Counted from the stretch's first letter, positions 12,098-24,919 are shown. The stretch is 64,000 nt of DNA from Rhynchonema sp. JSB1_4 (GCA_030248065.1 JASAMV010006729.1:27463-91462); one strand, 5' to 3'. Made by a program: numbers and translations. Notes: generated by a model not told the origin, from the sequence alone.

Positions 12098-15000
12098 ATG
12101 GAAAATGCGACTTCTAAAAGGTACATAGTCCGCAAACAGCAAGTCGAAGCCGAGGAAATGAATAAGTTTGTTGATTTTGCGACAGATTTCACTGATTTTG
12201 ATCAGTTATCGTCAGCTGGTTCATCGGCAAGTGCAGCCGATTATGAAGTGAGTTGTTTTCATTTCTTTAGATTGTGATTGTTGTGGCTTTTGTTGGTTGA
12301 TCGGTCTCTGCGTGCGTACCGTATTGTCGAAATAGAACACGGGGGTTCTATTTTTTCACTGGGATCATTTTGGGGGTTCTATTATTGGGGGGCCAGTCAA
12401 TTATTGGGGTGTTTATTTTTTCACCCGCCCAAATCTGAAAAAAATCACTTACGAAAAAACGGGTTTTAGATGTACCGCATTGTCGGAAATAGAACCCGGG
12501 GGGTCTATTTTTTCACTGGGGTCATTTTGGGGGGTTCAATTTATGGGGGGGTCAATTATTGGGGGGGGGTAATTTTTTTTCATTTGGCCCCCCGATGAAA
12601 AAAAAATCATTGTTAAAAATGCCCCCAAAAATGGCTTGTTTTCGGTATTTTCTAACTTAGCAGCGGCAATTATGCTTAAAAAGCTGTATTCTGTTGTGTA
12701 CGCAAGCTTAAACAACGTTTGACACAACAACACAGCCTTACCATACCACTTATCTGTGGTACGGTGAAAGTTGGGGGTGGGGATCTATTTAAGGGGGGGT
12801 GGGGGGGGGGTCAATTAATGGGTGGGGGGTTCTATTTTTGATTTCGAGCCATTTAGGTGGGGTTCAGTGTAGTTCCTGGGCTGGGGGGGAGGGGGGTGGG
12901 ATCCGCCCCTAAGGTACACTAATTTCCCCGACCAAGGTACACTGGTACACTAATTGCCCCTCCGGGTACACTAATTTCCCCAATTTTTGCCTAAAATGGC
13001 CATTTTAAGGCCTAAAATGTGTGATTTTCAGGTCAATGTTCTCAAAAGTCGCCAAAATACCTTTTTATGAAGAATTTGTTCCAAAAGGGGCAAAAATAGG
13101 TCAAATTTTCTACCTCAAAAAGTGACTTTTTCCCGATTTTGGGTCTTCCCCAGTGTTGGAGGTGGGGGGGGGGGGTTGGGGGCATAGTTTTTTTAGACAC
13201 TTTTTAGGTGCAATTTGCACCTAAAAAATCAGAATTGTACCTAAAAAATCAGGGTTAGGTGCAAGGTTGCACCTAAAATTTTGGGCCCTTATTTGCTTAA
13301 TTTAGCATTTATACAGCATCTTTTAAGGTTGGAAAGCTTAGAAACAAAAAAATGCGCTGCGCGGCTTTTCATTCCTTCCAATAAATTCCATCGAAGCATT
13401 TGGTCGACATCGACAAAAAATATTGATCTGATTGATTGATTTCGTACACAGTTAGTACCTGGTGTGCTGGTGATAAGATTCAAAACAAATACATGCTGTA
13501 CTAGGATCAGTGTAGTTCCTGGTCCGGCGAGGCGGTTAGTGGACCTACAACCTACCCACTTTGTCGGTGCGGCGGTTAGTGTACCTCCCTGTGGGGGGAA
13601 GGAGGGGGAAGACTCAAAATTCAGGAAAAAGTCCTTTTTTGAGGTAAAAAATTTGACCTATTTTTGTCCTTTTTTGGAAAAAATTCTCCATAAATAGGGT
13701 ATTTTGGCGTCTTTTGACAACACAACATTGACCTGAAAATTACCCATTTTAGGCGTAAAATGCCCATCTTGGGCTAAAAATGCCTATTTTAGGCAAAAAT
13801 TGCGGCGGTTAGTGTACCTGGTGCGGCGGTTAGTGTGCAAGTGTACCTTGGTCGCGGCGCAGTGTAGTTCCTGGGGGGAGGGGGGTCCCCCCTCGGGTAC
13901 GTCTGCTCCCCCTCCATGGTACGCCTGCCCCACTGTTCCCCCTCCGGGTACGTCTGCTCCCCCAATTTTTACCTAAACTAGGCAAATTTTGGCCTAAAAT
14001 AGGCATTTTTAGGCATAAAATGAGTGATTTTTAGGTCAATGTCGTCAAAATACCTTTTTTATTGAGATTTTTTTCCTGAAAGGGGCAAAAATGAGCCAAA
14101 TTTTCGACCTCAAAAAATGACTTTTCTCCAAATTTGGGTCCTCCCCCCTTCCGGGTCCGTCCCCCCCCTTCCCCCCAGGTGGGTACGTCTGTTATCCCTC
14201 CGAAAAAAGGGGGGTACCGCCTGTTCCCCCTCCGGACCAGGAACTACACTGTCGCGGCGGTTAGTGTACCCTAGGAGGGGACCCCCTCCCCCCAGGAACT
14301 ACACTGACTAGAACTAGAGCAGAGCATGACAACAGTATTATATACCCACACAGTAAATGAACAGCGAAAGTAATTGATTCGTACGTGACCCCCAAATGTG
14401 GATATGGGGACATGAAAATTTCACTCTTTCGTTTTCTTCTCAATCGGTTCTGAAACTAGTACAAAATGTGCTACAAAATGTTGAACTTTCCCTGAAAAGT
14501 TTGCTTTTGCAAAGGAAAAGACATTCATTGCGGTACAACTTTATTGAACTTCTAAAAGCACGCAAATAGCATTGAACACACAACCTGGCAAAAAAGCCAA
14601 AAATTGGCGTTTTTTGTCCAAAATAGGGGTTGCACCTACTTTGGCCAGCTTGCACCTAAAAATTGGGGGGTTGCACCTAAGTTGCACCTAGTGAATTTTG
14701 AAAAAAAAAACCCTGGTTGGGGGGGGGGGGGGGTAGCCCCCCCAGTACAGTTGGTATCCCCCCTCGCCTGGTACAGTAGGTATCCCCCCCGATGTTTGGC
14801 ATGGTACAGTAGGTATCCCCCCGATTTTCACCCCGGTACAGTAGGTATCCCCCCGATTTGCCTCAAAAGTGCCAATGTTTGACCAAAATGGCCAAAATTA
14901 GTGTAAAATCAGTGGGTTTTACCTCAAATTACCCAAAATTCGCGCGCTACGCGCGCATATACTACGTTTTCACACGATTCCACACATAATAAACACATTA

Positions 15001-18000
15001 AAAATTTTCACCGCAAAACCTAACCCCCCAACCCAGGTACATAACCCCCCAGGCCATCGGCTTTGGTACAGCAGGTATCCCCCCTCTCCGAGCGCGGTAC
15101 AGTAGGTATCCCCCCCTCCAGAGTACCTCCAACACTGGTCTTCCCCCTCCCCCCCCAGGGAGGTACACTAATTTCCCCGCCGGACCAGGAACTACACTGG
15201 TGGGGTTCAATTAATGGGGGTTCTATTTCCGACGACAATACGGTATGTTATGCTCTATGATTGTGTTTATGGGTGTCGAATCTTTACTTATTTGCTTGCC
15301 TTATTATGTCATCAATGACTGTGTAAACTATGTTTAATACAACAATAAAGCATTACCATATCGCTATGTGGGCGTGGGGTACCGCACCAGTTGAGGATGG
15401 GGTTCTATTATTGGGGGGATTCTATTTTTGGGGGTTCTATTTTTTCACTCTGTCCAATTTAGGGGGTTCTATTATTTGGGGGTCAATTTTTGTGGGGTTC
15501 TATTTCCGACAATGCGGTACATTTTTTGTTTCATATTCAAGGCTCGTGCATGGACACCATCTGGTTCCGAATATTCGGTCAATTATCCCGATTCGCGCTG
15601 TTCGACTCCAACGCGTCTGCCGCGATGTGAAACGCCGGTTGCTTCCGACAAATTCACCGAATCGTTGCACGTGCTATACGATCTCGATCGAAACACACAT
15701 GTAACATCCACGGTGTCTCAAGGTCGGTGTGGTAGTGGTTGTCTGTTTTTTCCTGGCAGCAGTGCTGTGGCTGGGGAAGGGGTCCCCCAATGGCCCAATG
15801 GTGCCCTACCCGCCCCAACCTGGTATACTACCCCAACCCGCCTCGCTCTGGTGCCGTACCAAACCCCCGTACCCTACCCGACCCGATTTTTACCCTTAAA
15901 GTGCCCATTTTGCGGTCAAAAATGTCCAAATTTTTACCCTCAAAGTGCCCATTTTTTTCGGTCAAAAAATTCCCAAATTCGACCGAGCACCCTTAGAAAT
16001 GCAAAAAATTGCGCGCTGCGCGCGATATATAAAAATAGGCACCCGAAAAAACTTGTATGGTACACTATTCGCCCCAAAAAATCTCCCCCTCCCTCCTCCC
16101 CCCAAACTGAGTCCCCCTTCCCACAAAATTCCAGGTGCACCACCTACCCCCTGCCCCTACCCGCCCCATATTTTAACCCCTATGTACCCTGTACCCTACC
16201 CGCCCCGCTAAAGTAGCCACAGCACTGCCTGACAGTCTACCGGCAGCAGAGACGAGGCCGTAATCTTCGGGCCGGGCCGCGATTTTGGGTTTTTGTTTGC
16301 GCCGGGCCGGAGATTTGGAGAATCGGGTAAAAACCATAATCATACATGTGGAGTGGTGGGCTGTGGGCAGCGCAATGCTTGACGATGTGGACGAGGACAA
16401 CGATATCCAAATTCACAGATATCGATTCAACGGCTTCAACCTCATCTTGGCAATCGACCATCACCGATCTACATCCTGTTCGTCCTGACGCAAGCGCTGG
16501 ACTTGACCTGCCTTGGCACGCGTCCGAAGAGTTGCGCAAGTTCTTGGATGATGTTGAATCGGAATGTAGTGCTGGCGAGCTGAAATCAAAATTGCGAAAG
16601 AAATCTAGTCCGGAGAAAGGTGGGCGCTTGATCCTAATTATCTTCATTTACGTCAAGTTGTCAAATGAACAAAACTTGCTGTCATCTTCCTCTGATGGCA
16701 GGTGCCTGAATGAAAGCATGGTTTTTCTGGCAATCTGCACCTAAAAATTTGAGGTTTAGGTGCAAGCAGTGGGGGGTAGGTAAAGTGGTGAGGCTGGCAC
16801 CAGGATCCCCTACCCCCGCAAAGTACTAGCCTGACTTGCACCTAAAATTTTAACATTTAGGTGCCGTTGCACCCAGCTGCTTTAAAAAAACACCATGAAT
16901 GAACGGAACTGATGCGAGAGCTCATTGTCAAAATATTTTTTACCGATCGACACCTTAATTGATTCAAAAATGCAAGCCCGTTCTTTGAACATCATCCCCA
17001 CCGATTGGAAATCAAAATGCAAACAGTTTTCATTTCAGGTGCCCAGAAGCGAAAGCTGAGTCCAAAATCACGCAAGCGCGAGACGATGCGTCGATACATG
17101 CGCCGGCGCCGTGTACGTGACAAGGAACAGGCACAAGGCGAGAGGGAGGAATTGATTAAATTGAGAGGGCGAAATCAGCAGTTGGAATCTCGGGTGCGCT
17201 GTGGTGGGCGTTCGGGTTTTATTTTTTATTCATGAACGATAAACTGAATAGTTTTCTTCTGTTACCGTCTGCCCCTTTTGTGTGATTATTTTTTAGTGAA
17301 TGAGAATGACACCAATCTTCCGTTGACAACCAGCGTAATGTAACGTCAGCCCCCAGAACGTCACATACATTATTATAGTGGCTGTAACATATGGCGATGA
17401 AAGGAATTTTCGAAACGGTAAAGGGAAGAAAGTCGAAAAAAACAAAAAAACCAAACAACCAAAACATAATAGACAAAAAACCAAAAAAAAAAAAAACACA
17501 AACACACCCACAATAACATAACATCAATTGCAGATCGCAAATCTGGTGGCCGAATCAGCGCGTCAACGCCACGAAATCGTCTATCTTCGTTCCATACTCG
17601 CCCATGCATCCCCACTGGCCAGTATGTGCCACAGGATATTAGCCAATCATACGGAACACAAACTGCAATGTGAATTCAACGTGCCAGAATGCCAGGCTTT
17701 GACTGATCACGACTACTACAGTGCCAGAGTGCAGTGTCCGAATCAAGAACCGGCAGCAAACAGTCCGGTGCCAACCTTAGAATTCAACTCACTACGTGAA
17801 ACCACTCGATCTGACAAACCTAAAGTGCAGCCTGAAACATCGGAACCAGTAGTGGAAATGAAGTCAATCAACAACAACGATCTCAACTGCATACGGGTCC
17901 AAACGGTCAGACTTCCGAATGTTCAGCAAGCTGTGATGGACGTTTCGCGAAGAAAAAGAAGACGGAAACAGGTATTTCAGAAAGTAAAAATACCGGTGTA

Positions 18001-18001
18001 A
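12098..18001 (+). CDS. bZIP transcription factor (CREBZF/ATF4-like)
   Basis: Five exons: 12098-12247, 15542-15722, 16419-16619, 17039-17193, 17534-18001, 384 residues, with every junction phase-consistent (0, 1, 1, 0). Residues about 181-204 form a highly basic region (SRKRETMRRYMRRRRVRDK) that runs into a heptad stretch through ELIKLRGRNQQLESR, IANLVAE and HEIVYLRSILAH, a DNA-binding and dimerising leucine zipper. The Asn of the usual NxxAAxxCR signature is not obvious, and the zipper end YLRSILAHASPLA resembles CREBZF/Zhangfei more than ATF4; this is recall, not an alignment. The N-terminal part is acidic and Ser/Thr-rich (ELRKFLDDVESE), as in activation domains. The exon 2 acceptor is the weaker TTCAAG. 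The start could lie further upstream in the same open frame. Intron 1 is 3.3 kb, almost entirely nested transposons; intron 2 also holds one. Confidence 0.75.
13508..14306. mobile_element. hAT-like family A element A1, interrupted by A2
   Basis: CAGTGTAGTTCCTGGTCCGG at the left and CCAGGAACTACACTG at the right. The flanking octamers ACTAGGAT and ACTAGAAC match at six of eight positions, suggesting an older insertion than its neighbours. Confidence 0.75.
13860..14251. mobile_element. hAT-like family A element A2, intact, innermost
   Basis: 392 bp with CAGTGTAGTTCCTGG ends and a perfect duplication TCGCGGCG (13852-13859 and 14252-14259). It lies within A1, near one of A1's subterminal GGCGGTTAGTGTACC motifs, and is the deepest level of the stack. 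Confidence 0.9.
15760..16227. mobile_element. hAT-like family C element C1
   Basis: 468 bp, ends CAGTGCTGTGGCTGG and GTAGCCACAGCACTG, with duplications CCTGGCAG and CCTGACAG (one mismatch). Subterminal arrays of CCCTACCCGCCCC flank a core palindrome GCGCGCTGCGCGCG at 16011-16024. It sits in bZIP intron 2, 37 bp after the donor. Confidence 0.85.
16735..16875. repeat. AGGTGCAA-type repeat
   Basis: Inverted and direct copies of TGCACCTAAAA and TTTAGGTGCAAG within bZIP intron 3. The same motif set recurs at 13200-13290, 14620-14700 and 23262-23332, and degenerately at about 31810-31930. Confidence 0.6.
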
Positions 18002-19051
18002 CTTTGTATTGAACTTTTGTGAATTCTGTATTCATGAGGTAAACTGTTGAACAAAAATATTGATATCAAGTAAACTTTTATTCCACCATAATGTTCTTCA
18101 TTGCTTTCGTGGAATATTAAAGTGAGTATTACAGCGGATTATGACCTAAAAATCGAGCAAAAAATCGTTTCAAAGAAACCTGAACAAACCAATAAAAACA
18201 ATAACAAAGGATTCGCTGCTTACCGGCAACCGCTTATTTGCCGAAAAAGAAAAACCAACACAAACGAATTTGAATCACACAAGAAAGGCACATTGAGCAG
18301 TGAAGGTTTTTGGACCGGTTTTGTTTCCTTGGTCGATCAACAAAATAACAGAAAACCTGGAAAACGAAAATGCCACAGCAAAAAATATAGCGAAATAAAA
18401 AGAAAGGAGTAGGAGACGAAACAATACAAAGTGGAAGAAAAACAAAAAATGCTAGAAAATCAACATTGTGCGAACAGCTTCACTAACGAGCTGCACTGAT
18501 CCATGGTATTTGATTGGTTGATAACAAAAATAAACCCCACGATATTACATTACATTAACCACAAAACTGACGCTTGGGCCCATCCGCAAAAGTAAAACCC
18601 GAAATCAGAATCAAATCAGGAAGGATGGAGCTAAGCTTCAGGTTTTATTTCAACGAACGTCCTCTTCTACTAAATTTATTGCATAGAGTTGGTGGTATTG
18701 TATTGAAAAATCTCCAATTACAGACGTTTACATGAATGGTCGTCGTTCGGGTATGGATAGAGCACGAGGGATGCTCACCAGTGTTCGCGATTCGGTGTCA
18801 TTGCAGGTGCTGGTTGGGCTGGATTGGAAGAATATTGACAGCCCAGCCTCTTTAGTTTTATTATAGACACCTGCTGTTTCGAAAGCAAATTGAGCATTAC
18901 AGGCGAGTAATTTGGAGCTCGACGGCAGATTGGGAACCAAAATATCGTTTAAACATTGTTTGAAGTTGAAAAGGGTCTCATTACATACACGGTCACCATA
19001 AAGACGCGGCAGATGGATTTTCGAATCTCATTGAGAACAGTTTCGGCGGAC
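18002..19051. other. 3' flank of the bZIP gene, no gene recognised
   Basis: A/T-rich; an open frame at 18101-18412 is Lys/Asn-rich and looks like compositional noise or 3' untranslated sequence. Confidence 0.4.
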
Positions 19052-19293
19052 GGGCAATTGAGCAAAGCACACTTGAGCAAGACCACTTTGAGCAAGTGAA
19101 AAAGAGCAGAGTCCAAAACAGCAAAACCTAAAAACGAATAGGCCTAAACACAACTAATCTTAAGTGTAAGCCTGATAACCGAAATCAGCCTAAGCCTAAG
19201 CCATTGGAACAAAAAAGTGCTTTGCTCTTTTGGCCCTGCTCTTTTTCACTTGCTCAAAGTGCTCTTGCTCAAATGTGCTTTGCTCAATTGCCC
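19052..19293. mobile_element. Foldback MITE, 242 bp
   Basis: Arms starting GGGCAATTGAGCAAAGCACA are inverted at the right end with few mismatches over about 65 bp, and both contain TTTGAGCAAGTGAAAAAGAG. GGAC flanks both sides (19048-19051 and 19294-19297), a possible 4-bp duplication. The loop has degenerate AGCCTAAGCCTAAGCC. Confidence 0.8.
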
Positions 19294-19617
19294 GGACACC
19301 ACACCATCATACCAACTTTTAAGAACTGCAGAATCAAATTGACAACGGCTAGGCCGTGCAGAATCACTGTTCGCACTAACCAACACAAGCAGCACCCATC
19401 CCCGTACGTACATACCCAGTTTGATTTGTGTTTGTGCGAGATCGATGTCGCGGCGGCGCTATCGGACCAAATGGCGAATCCGTGAAGACACCGTCGCTGA
19501 ATGTAATGCCATCTGTCGACTCTTGCCGTCTGGGTGGCTGGAAAGTAACGTGCTAATGAAATTGGTAAAATGCAAATGTGTGACGCCATAACCGTGCACT
19601 TTTCACTGAATCTAAAT

Positions 19618-19956
19618 CAGTGGTGTCGTTGAGAAATCGAAAATTTCCCATACCAGCCCATATTTGGGCAAATTTCCCATACATACCCCAAAAAATCAGA
19701 ACTTTCCCATAAGAGACGCCAAAAATTTTCTGAATGTGAAATAATAGGTCTAAAAGTGTTTAAAACTGCGTCTTCTTGCGCAAGCAAGCGATTTTTGACA
19801 TCTCCAAGCGAAAAGTGGTCACAATTGGTAATTCTCAAGATCAAAAAGGCATTTCATAGGGTGCTTGTTCCAAAAGTGAAAAATTTCCCATACCCCTGCA
19901 GATTTTCCCACACCCCATTCCAGAAGGAAAGCCCCTTTCCCCCATCAACACCACTG
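19618..19956. mobile_element. hAT-like MITE, 339 bp
   Basis: Ends CAGTGGTGT and ACACCACTG with flanking octamers ATCTAAAT and ATCTAAAA (seven of eight). TTTCCCATACC-type motifs repeat near both ends in inverted orientation. Confidence 0.75.
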
Positions 19957-19964
19957 ATCTAAAA

Positions 19965-22784
19965 TCATGACTGGGCATCACAAAGGTTCAATGCTGCGAG
20001 GGCTATTATCACAGGGGACGTAAATTCGGCAAGCGTGGCAGGATTAATTCGCAACAGTTGACCCAGGGGACATATGAAACATGTTTAACCGTCGTCCAGC
20101 CAACGTTGTGCAAAAATCATCAAAAGCTGTCAATATTGGCACTCTTGCCCCCCCCCTAAGTCAACGACGGGAAAGTGCACATTGGTCCATTAGTTTCAAT
20201 CACTCAGTAACAACCGACCGTTTCGAGTCCAATTGAATGTGGTCGCGCACCACCGCTCGTGTCGCAACTTTCATCGGCCAAATGGTCCGAATCGGACAGC
20301 AGTTCGGTGTAGCACGTCTGTAATTGGCTGGTAATAGAACACAAACAGAGCAATCAGCTTGCACGGGCCTGGTCTCAAAACCACACTCAATCAACCGAAA
20401 TAATAAAAATAGAAGGTCTGGGTCTAGAGGACATGCGTACGCTGGCTGGAAAATCACTTGCAAAGTTGGATGCATTTATGATCTCATTTCATCAAGTTCG
20501 TTCGATGTGCTTGAACCAGCGACGTGTTTGTGGCTACCATGTCCAATGGTGGTAAAGTCGGATATGACAAAAAGACAGCCGGAACGTGGACGACCCGACA
20601 CAACTGTATAAAAGGAAATCCGTGACAGAACAGGAACAAACAATCGCTTACTTGTCTGTAGTGACGCTGCATCATCGTTTCGGTCGGTTGAAATGTCCGT
20701 GGGCTCGTAATAACAGCAGCCCATCCATCTATCGGCCATTCATTCGTTGTAGCACCATCCGTCAGAGGACCGACATCGCCAGTGCACCGCCAGACCGGAG
20801 ACCCGCATTGCTGAAAACATGGTTGAACTGAGCCCTACATGCTTGACTCATAAAAAAATGGCCCATAATTTCGGTCAGCAAGTTTCTTGACCAAAATTAA
20901 ACGGCTTGTCATTTTTGGTCAAAATTGCGATTTGTAATTTTTTTATGGTTCTGTCACCATATACTGAATTCAAGACTGAAAAAGCCCGTTTTTAAAAACC
21001 TGTCTCAAAGCCGAGTGCATGCGCGCCGCATGCGTAAAATGCACGCGCGGTGGCACCGCAAGTTTCTACATATCCCCAAACCGACCTTGTGCACCGATGA
21101 TTGCGGAGAGTCGGGAATGAGTGAACCGAGTTGCATGGGCAAGCAGACAAACGGCGACTCGCAGCAATTGAGCGGATGCCAGTACGTGCAAGGCTGAGCC
21201 ACATCGTGCACTTGATCTTTGGTTGTACGGCTGTCTGGCGTCGGCATCTAAAATGGAAACGAACGTGCTGTGATCACTTTACGCCACACGAACGTGAATC
21301 GGTACTGACCACACGTTCTCCAAACGCAGACGCCCAAATTAAAAAAATGCTTCAGTGGAACCGAAATTGGCGAAAAGCACGGTTTTTTGCATCTGATCCG
21401 GATGTCCCAATGAACATCTGCTAGATCGAACGCGCTTGCAACAATGTCAATGTCATCCAATTCAGATGAAAATTGCCGTCACACCACACAAGGTGAAACC
21501 TTCGACTGCTAGCCTCAGCGAGATCAGTGGCGGGTCAGATTTATTTGGCACAGGGTGGTCCAATCCAAACAGTCGTTTTTAACTTCTGCTTGCTCGCTCA
21601 ATTGGTGAAAAAGGGTTTTAAAAAATGCAGCGGGTTTGAACCGCATCTAACACATTGGTAATTTCGGGGCGGCGCGCGGAATTTTGGATGCAACAAACAA
21701 GTGAGCCAGAATCGACAGTCCGCCCTAAGCAAAAAACAACTGTGGGCACAACACATTACCAGCAAGGATTCCTTCGGTTGCTTTGACTCAACGGTGGTGC
21801 TGCATCGTGAATGTGTCAACACGGGTGCTCGCGACTTCGGTGTGCGAGATCGCTCACCTGAAAAGTGAAGTAACGTCTGCATTGTGTGCACAACCACTTT
21901 TAATTGCAGTGGCAGGCGGGAAAAAAGGGACCAGGAGCACAGAAAATTCAGTGATCAATAATCACATTGAACGTTGTTCATGCATTTCCATTCAATTGAT
22001 CCTAAGTTATCTGACCGATCACTCCAAAGTTTCATGTCGCCCTGACAAAACTAACAAACTAAGCCCAGCACAGGAATATGGACAATATGGCCAAATTTGA
22101 GCAAAAAACAGATAGGCACCATAACCAGTATTATATGTACGTAGATGCGAACATAGTGGAGAACGAATGACCTCGGACAAACTGCAATGATATTTCTTTG
22201 TTGTTTGGTTGTTTACTCTGGACAAGCAATAACACAACATAAAGTCACGGCACCATAAGATTTTAATTGATACAACTTTTGTGGAGCAACCTGAAAAACG
22301 AACAATCGCTCTCGGAATAGTCACAGTTTGCATTTATCACCAGAATTGGCAGCTCTCAAATTTTCTGAGGTACCCACGACACTTTTTTCTGAAACACTTT
22401 TTTGGCCGGACACAGTAGATATTGGTCGCACACTGGGTCGAGTTCTCGTTTGCGATCCTGACCTAAACCTAAACCTAATGTTTTTCGAGAATAGGTACAG
22501 TAGTATCAGTAATCGTGGTTGTAGGGTGGTTTAGACCAACTCCTGCCTCTGGAATCACGATACATGCCTGATTATCACAGACCGGGCTTAGGCAAGCCGT
22601 ACCCTGGGCATATCAGCCTTAGTTTCAGCCGCAGCAGGCTTATCTAGAATAGATAGCTCGCCTATTGTTGCGGGGTTGGCTGAGGCATGCAGCCTGGATT
22701 CGATGGCCGAACCCGCAACTATAGATGGGCCGAACACTGGGCGTGCCGCGGACCCGGACGTATGACACTGATCACTTATGGATA
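19965..22784. other. 2.8-kb stretch with no confident gene
   Basis: Open frames up to 105 codons occur on both strands but lack motifs, signal peptides or in-phase exon partners. No clear terminal repeats were found. Confidence 0.4.
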
Positions 22785-22792
22785 CTACGGAC

Positions 22793-23181
22793 CAGTGTGG
22801 TTCCTGGGGGGAGGGGGACCCCCTAAGGTACACTAATTTCTCCGACCAACCAAGGTACACCAGTACACACACCAGTACACTAATTTCCCCTCCGGGTACA
22901 CTAATTTTTGCCTAAACTAGGCATTTTTAGGCCTAAAATGGGCATTTTTAGGCAAAAAGTGTGTGATTTTAGGTCAATGTTGTCAAAAGTCGCCAAAATA
23001 CCCTTTTTATGAAGATTTTTTTCCAAAAAGGGGCAAAAAATGGGTCAAATTTTGTTCCTCAAAAAGTGACTTTTTTGTGAATTTGGGTCTTCCCCCCTTC
23101 TCCCCAGGGAGGTACACTAATTTCCCCTCCGAAAAAGTAGGGAGGTACACTAATTTCCCCGCCGGACTAGGAACTACACTG
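22793..23181. mobile_element. hAT-like family A element A3
   Basis: 389 bp; left end CAGTGTGGTTCCTGG, right end CTAGGAACTACACTG, flanked by CTACGGAC and CTACGGAT (seven of eight). It carries subterminal GGTACACTAATTTC motifs and a centre of TTTTAGGC-type repeats, as in A2. Confidence 0.85.
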
Positions 23182-23261
23182 CTACGGATTGCGGTGGCGT
23201 ATTCGAATGGACAGGCGGGTGGTGCGGCTCCAGGGTATATTTTTTTCAAATTTATTTCAAA

Positions 23262-23332
23262 ATTTTTCAGGTGCAACTTGCACCTAACCCCTTGATTTTT
23301 AGGTGCAAGTGTGAAATTTTAGGTGCAAGCTC
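23262..23332. repeat. AGGTGCAA-type repeat cluster
   Basis: Alternating AGGTGCAA and TTGCACCT units just beyond A3; same motif as in bZIP introns 1 and 3. Confidence 0.6.
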
Positions 23333-24919
23333 AAGTTTTGGCAAAAAACACAAATTCATTGTGTTCTTGGTGTTGTGTTTTCATGCAGTTTATTGGCTCA
23401 AAACGGCATGATAAGACAACCACACAGCAAAATAGGGTATTGCTGACGAGGGTTAGAGATCGGGGCTACCCGACACCCGACATCTGAGAAAAAACCCGAC
23501 ACCCCACAGTTCCAAAAAACCGACACCGGCCATCTAGTTTTGGACAAAAAAACCCGGCACCTAGTTTGTGGGACAAAAACGGGCAAATTTTCGCTCATTT
23601 GCATTTTTAATGCAATTTTTGGCTCAAGTTACTGAATAAAAGTTTTTTCACACGAAATAAACACCAAAATATACTGGCGGAAAAACCAGATCGGTCGGGA
23701 TTCCAGATTCGACCAAATGGCGACAGCTTCAGCCAATAAACCTAAGGTCTCTCCGACCGATCCGTAACCGCACAGAGGGTGCGCCTCCGTGCAACATCTT
23801 ATCCAATCATAATTGGGGCAGAACCCCGCGGGTCGGAACGATCCATCTCTTAACTTGCAACTTTCTTCCGCTTTCTCACTCTCGGCCGAAGCTTGGCTCG
23901 AAAGTTGCCTTTCGACCAACTCTGCCCGCGAATAGGCCTCCTCCTTTCTCACTCTCGGCCGAAGCTTGGCTCGAAAGTTGCCTTTCGACCAACTCTGCCC
24001 GCGAATAGGCCTCCTCCGACTGGTGTAGCAGTTGCTGGAGCCTATCCGACGTATTCTTATAGTCCGTAGAATCGTCCGAATCGGGTAGCAGTCCATCGAG
24101 GACAGAGCCGGGGGTAAATCAAAATCCAAAACCCGATGGCAACCGTCCGCCTTATCATAACACATAGAAAACTTATCCGAGGTCGACTCTTAAGGCCGAA
24201 TCTCCCTTATCTCGACCCCGGGGGGTCCTTATTGGGTTCGTATTCTTAATTTCGTATTTTGGTTTGGCTCCTCCGCCTAAGCAGACTCGCCAACCGGTCC
24301 CGGGGGACCCTTATGCGCCGGGGCAGCGTCCTGTCCCGTCTCAACGGTGCAAACTGGCTCGGCGTCCCGCTCCAGGCGTCGTGCATAGTGCATTGGCAGC
24401 GATGAGTGCACCCGAATCGGTCCTTCGGAGGCCACGTCATTGAACGGACCGACTGAGGAAGAATTCGAGCACCGAATGGCAACCGACGGCCGCTCCAACT
24501 CGGAGGGGGTTAGTAATGTTAGTTATGAGCCACGCGTGCTAGCCCCCGGGTGAATTATCGAATAATAATATCGCCTTTAATTTATCGATCGGACGTAGAT
24601 TACACGGAGATTCAGGTAAGGGTGTAGAGAAGTCTAAATTGTATGAAATGTCATTGAATAATTTGATTGGTTGAGAGATTAAAACCAGATTACCAGAGCG
24701 GCGATACCGTAGCTTTGGAAATCCGCCCACCCACCCACGACCAACACTGGTCCGAAGTGAAAAAACTGGTTTTTTAAAAAAAATTTGATAACAAAATTTT
24801 TTTAACTGTGCCAAAAAATAAAAAAATACAAAACAGCCCCACATAACAAAAGGCTATCCATAACAAACGTTAAAATATAGATCTCAGATGAAAAACAAAA
24901 CCTACTAAAAACTGCTTAA
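23333..24919. other. No confident gene; GACACC repeats and a 73-bp tandem duplication
   Basis: From 23460 to 23560 CCCGACACC recurs. A 73-bp unit beginning CTTTCTCACTCTCGGCCGAA is present twice in tandem at 23871-24016, keeping a minus-strand frame open across 23629-24165. That frame and 24246-24498 (minus) show no domain I recognise and may be a decayed element. Confidence 0.45.

Larger units (their letters stand above)
13151..15137. mobile_element. hAT-like family B element B0, interrupted
   Basis: Ends CAGTGTTGGAGGTGG and CCTCCAACACTG, with a perfect duplication GTCTTCCC at 13143-13150 and 15138-15145. The right half holds repeats of GGTACAGTAGGTATCCCCC and the core CGCGCGCTACGCGCGC at 14941-14956. 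AGGTGCAA-type repeats near 13205-13280 and 14630-14690 look like a further element inside it that in turn encloses A1. Confidence 0.85.
12865..15199. mobile_element. hAT-like family A element A0, interrupted
   Basis: Ends CAGTGTAGTTCCTGG and CCAGGAACTACACTG with a perfect 8-bp duplication GTGGGGTT at 12857-12864 and 15200-15207. The subterminal sequence carries the direct motif GGTACACTAATTTCCCC. It is opened by element B0. Confidence 0.85.
12475..15243. mobile_element. TA-flanked element, family E (inner), interrupted
   Basis: Starts CCGCATTGTCGGAAATAGAA after TA at 12473 and ends with the complement (GACAATACGG) before TA at 15244. The left remnant 12475-12864 and the right remnant 15200-15243 flank a family-A element inserted with its own 8-bp duplication. 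Confidence 0.65.
12319..15517. mobile_element. TA-flanked element, family E (outer), interrupted
   Basis: The left end CCGTATTGTCG follows a TA at 12317; the right end CCGACAATGCGG precedes a TA at 15518. The body repeats motifs such as GGGGTTCTATT and TTTTTTCACTGGG. It is split by an inner copy of the same family and everything inside that. A TA target suggests Tc1/mariner-like transposition; pairing of outer and inner ends is by position and could be swapped. Confidence 0.6.

Noticed and set aside
15428..16216. 262-codon open frame on the plus strand
   Set aside because: Only 15542-15722 is bZIP exon 2; the rest reads through an intron and element C1, whose CCCTACCCGCCCC units give Pro-rich translation.
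23629..24165. 178-codon minus-strand frame
   Set aside because: It contains a 73-bp tandem duplication and no domain I recognise; kept only as a repeat.
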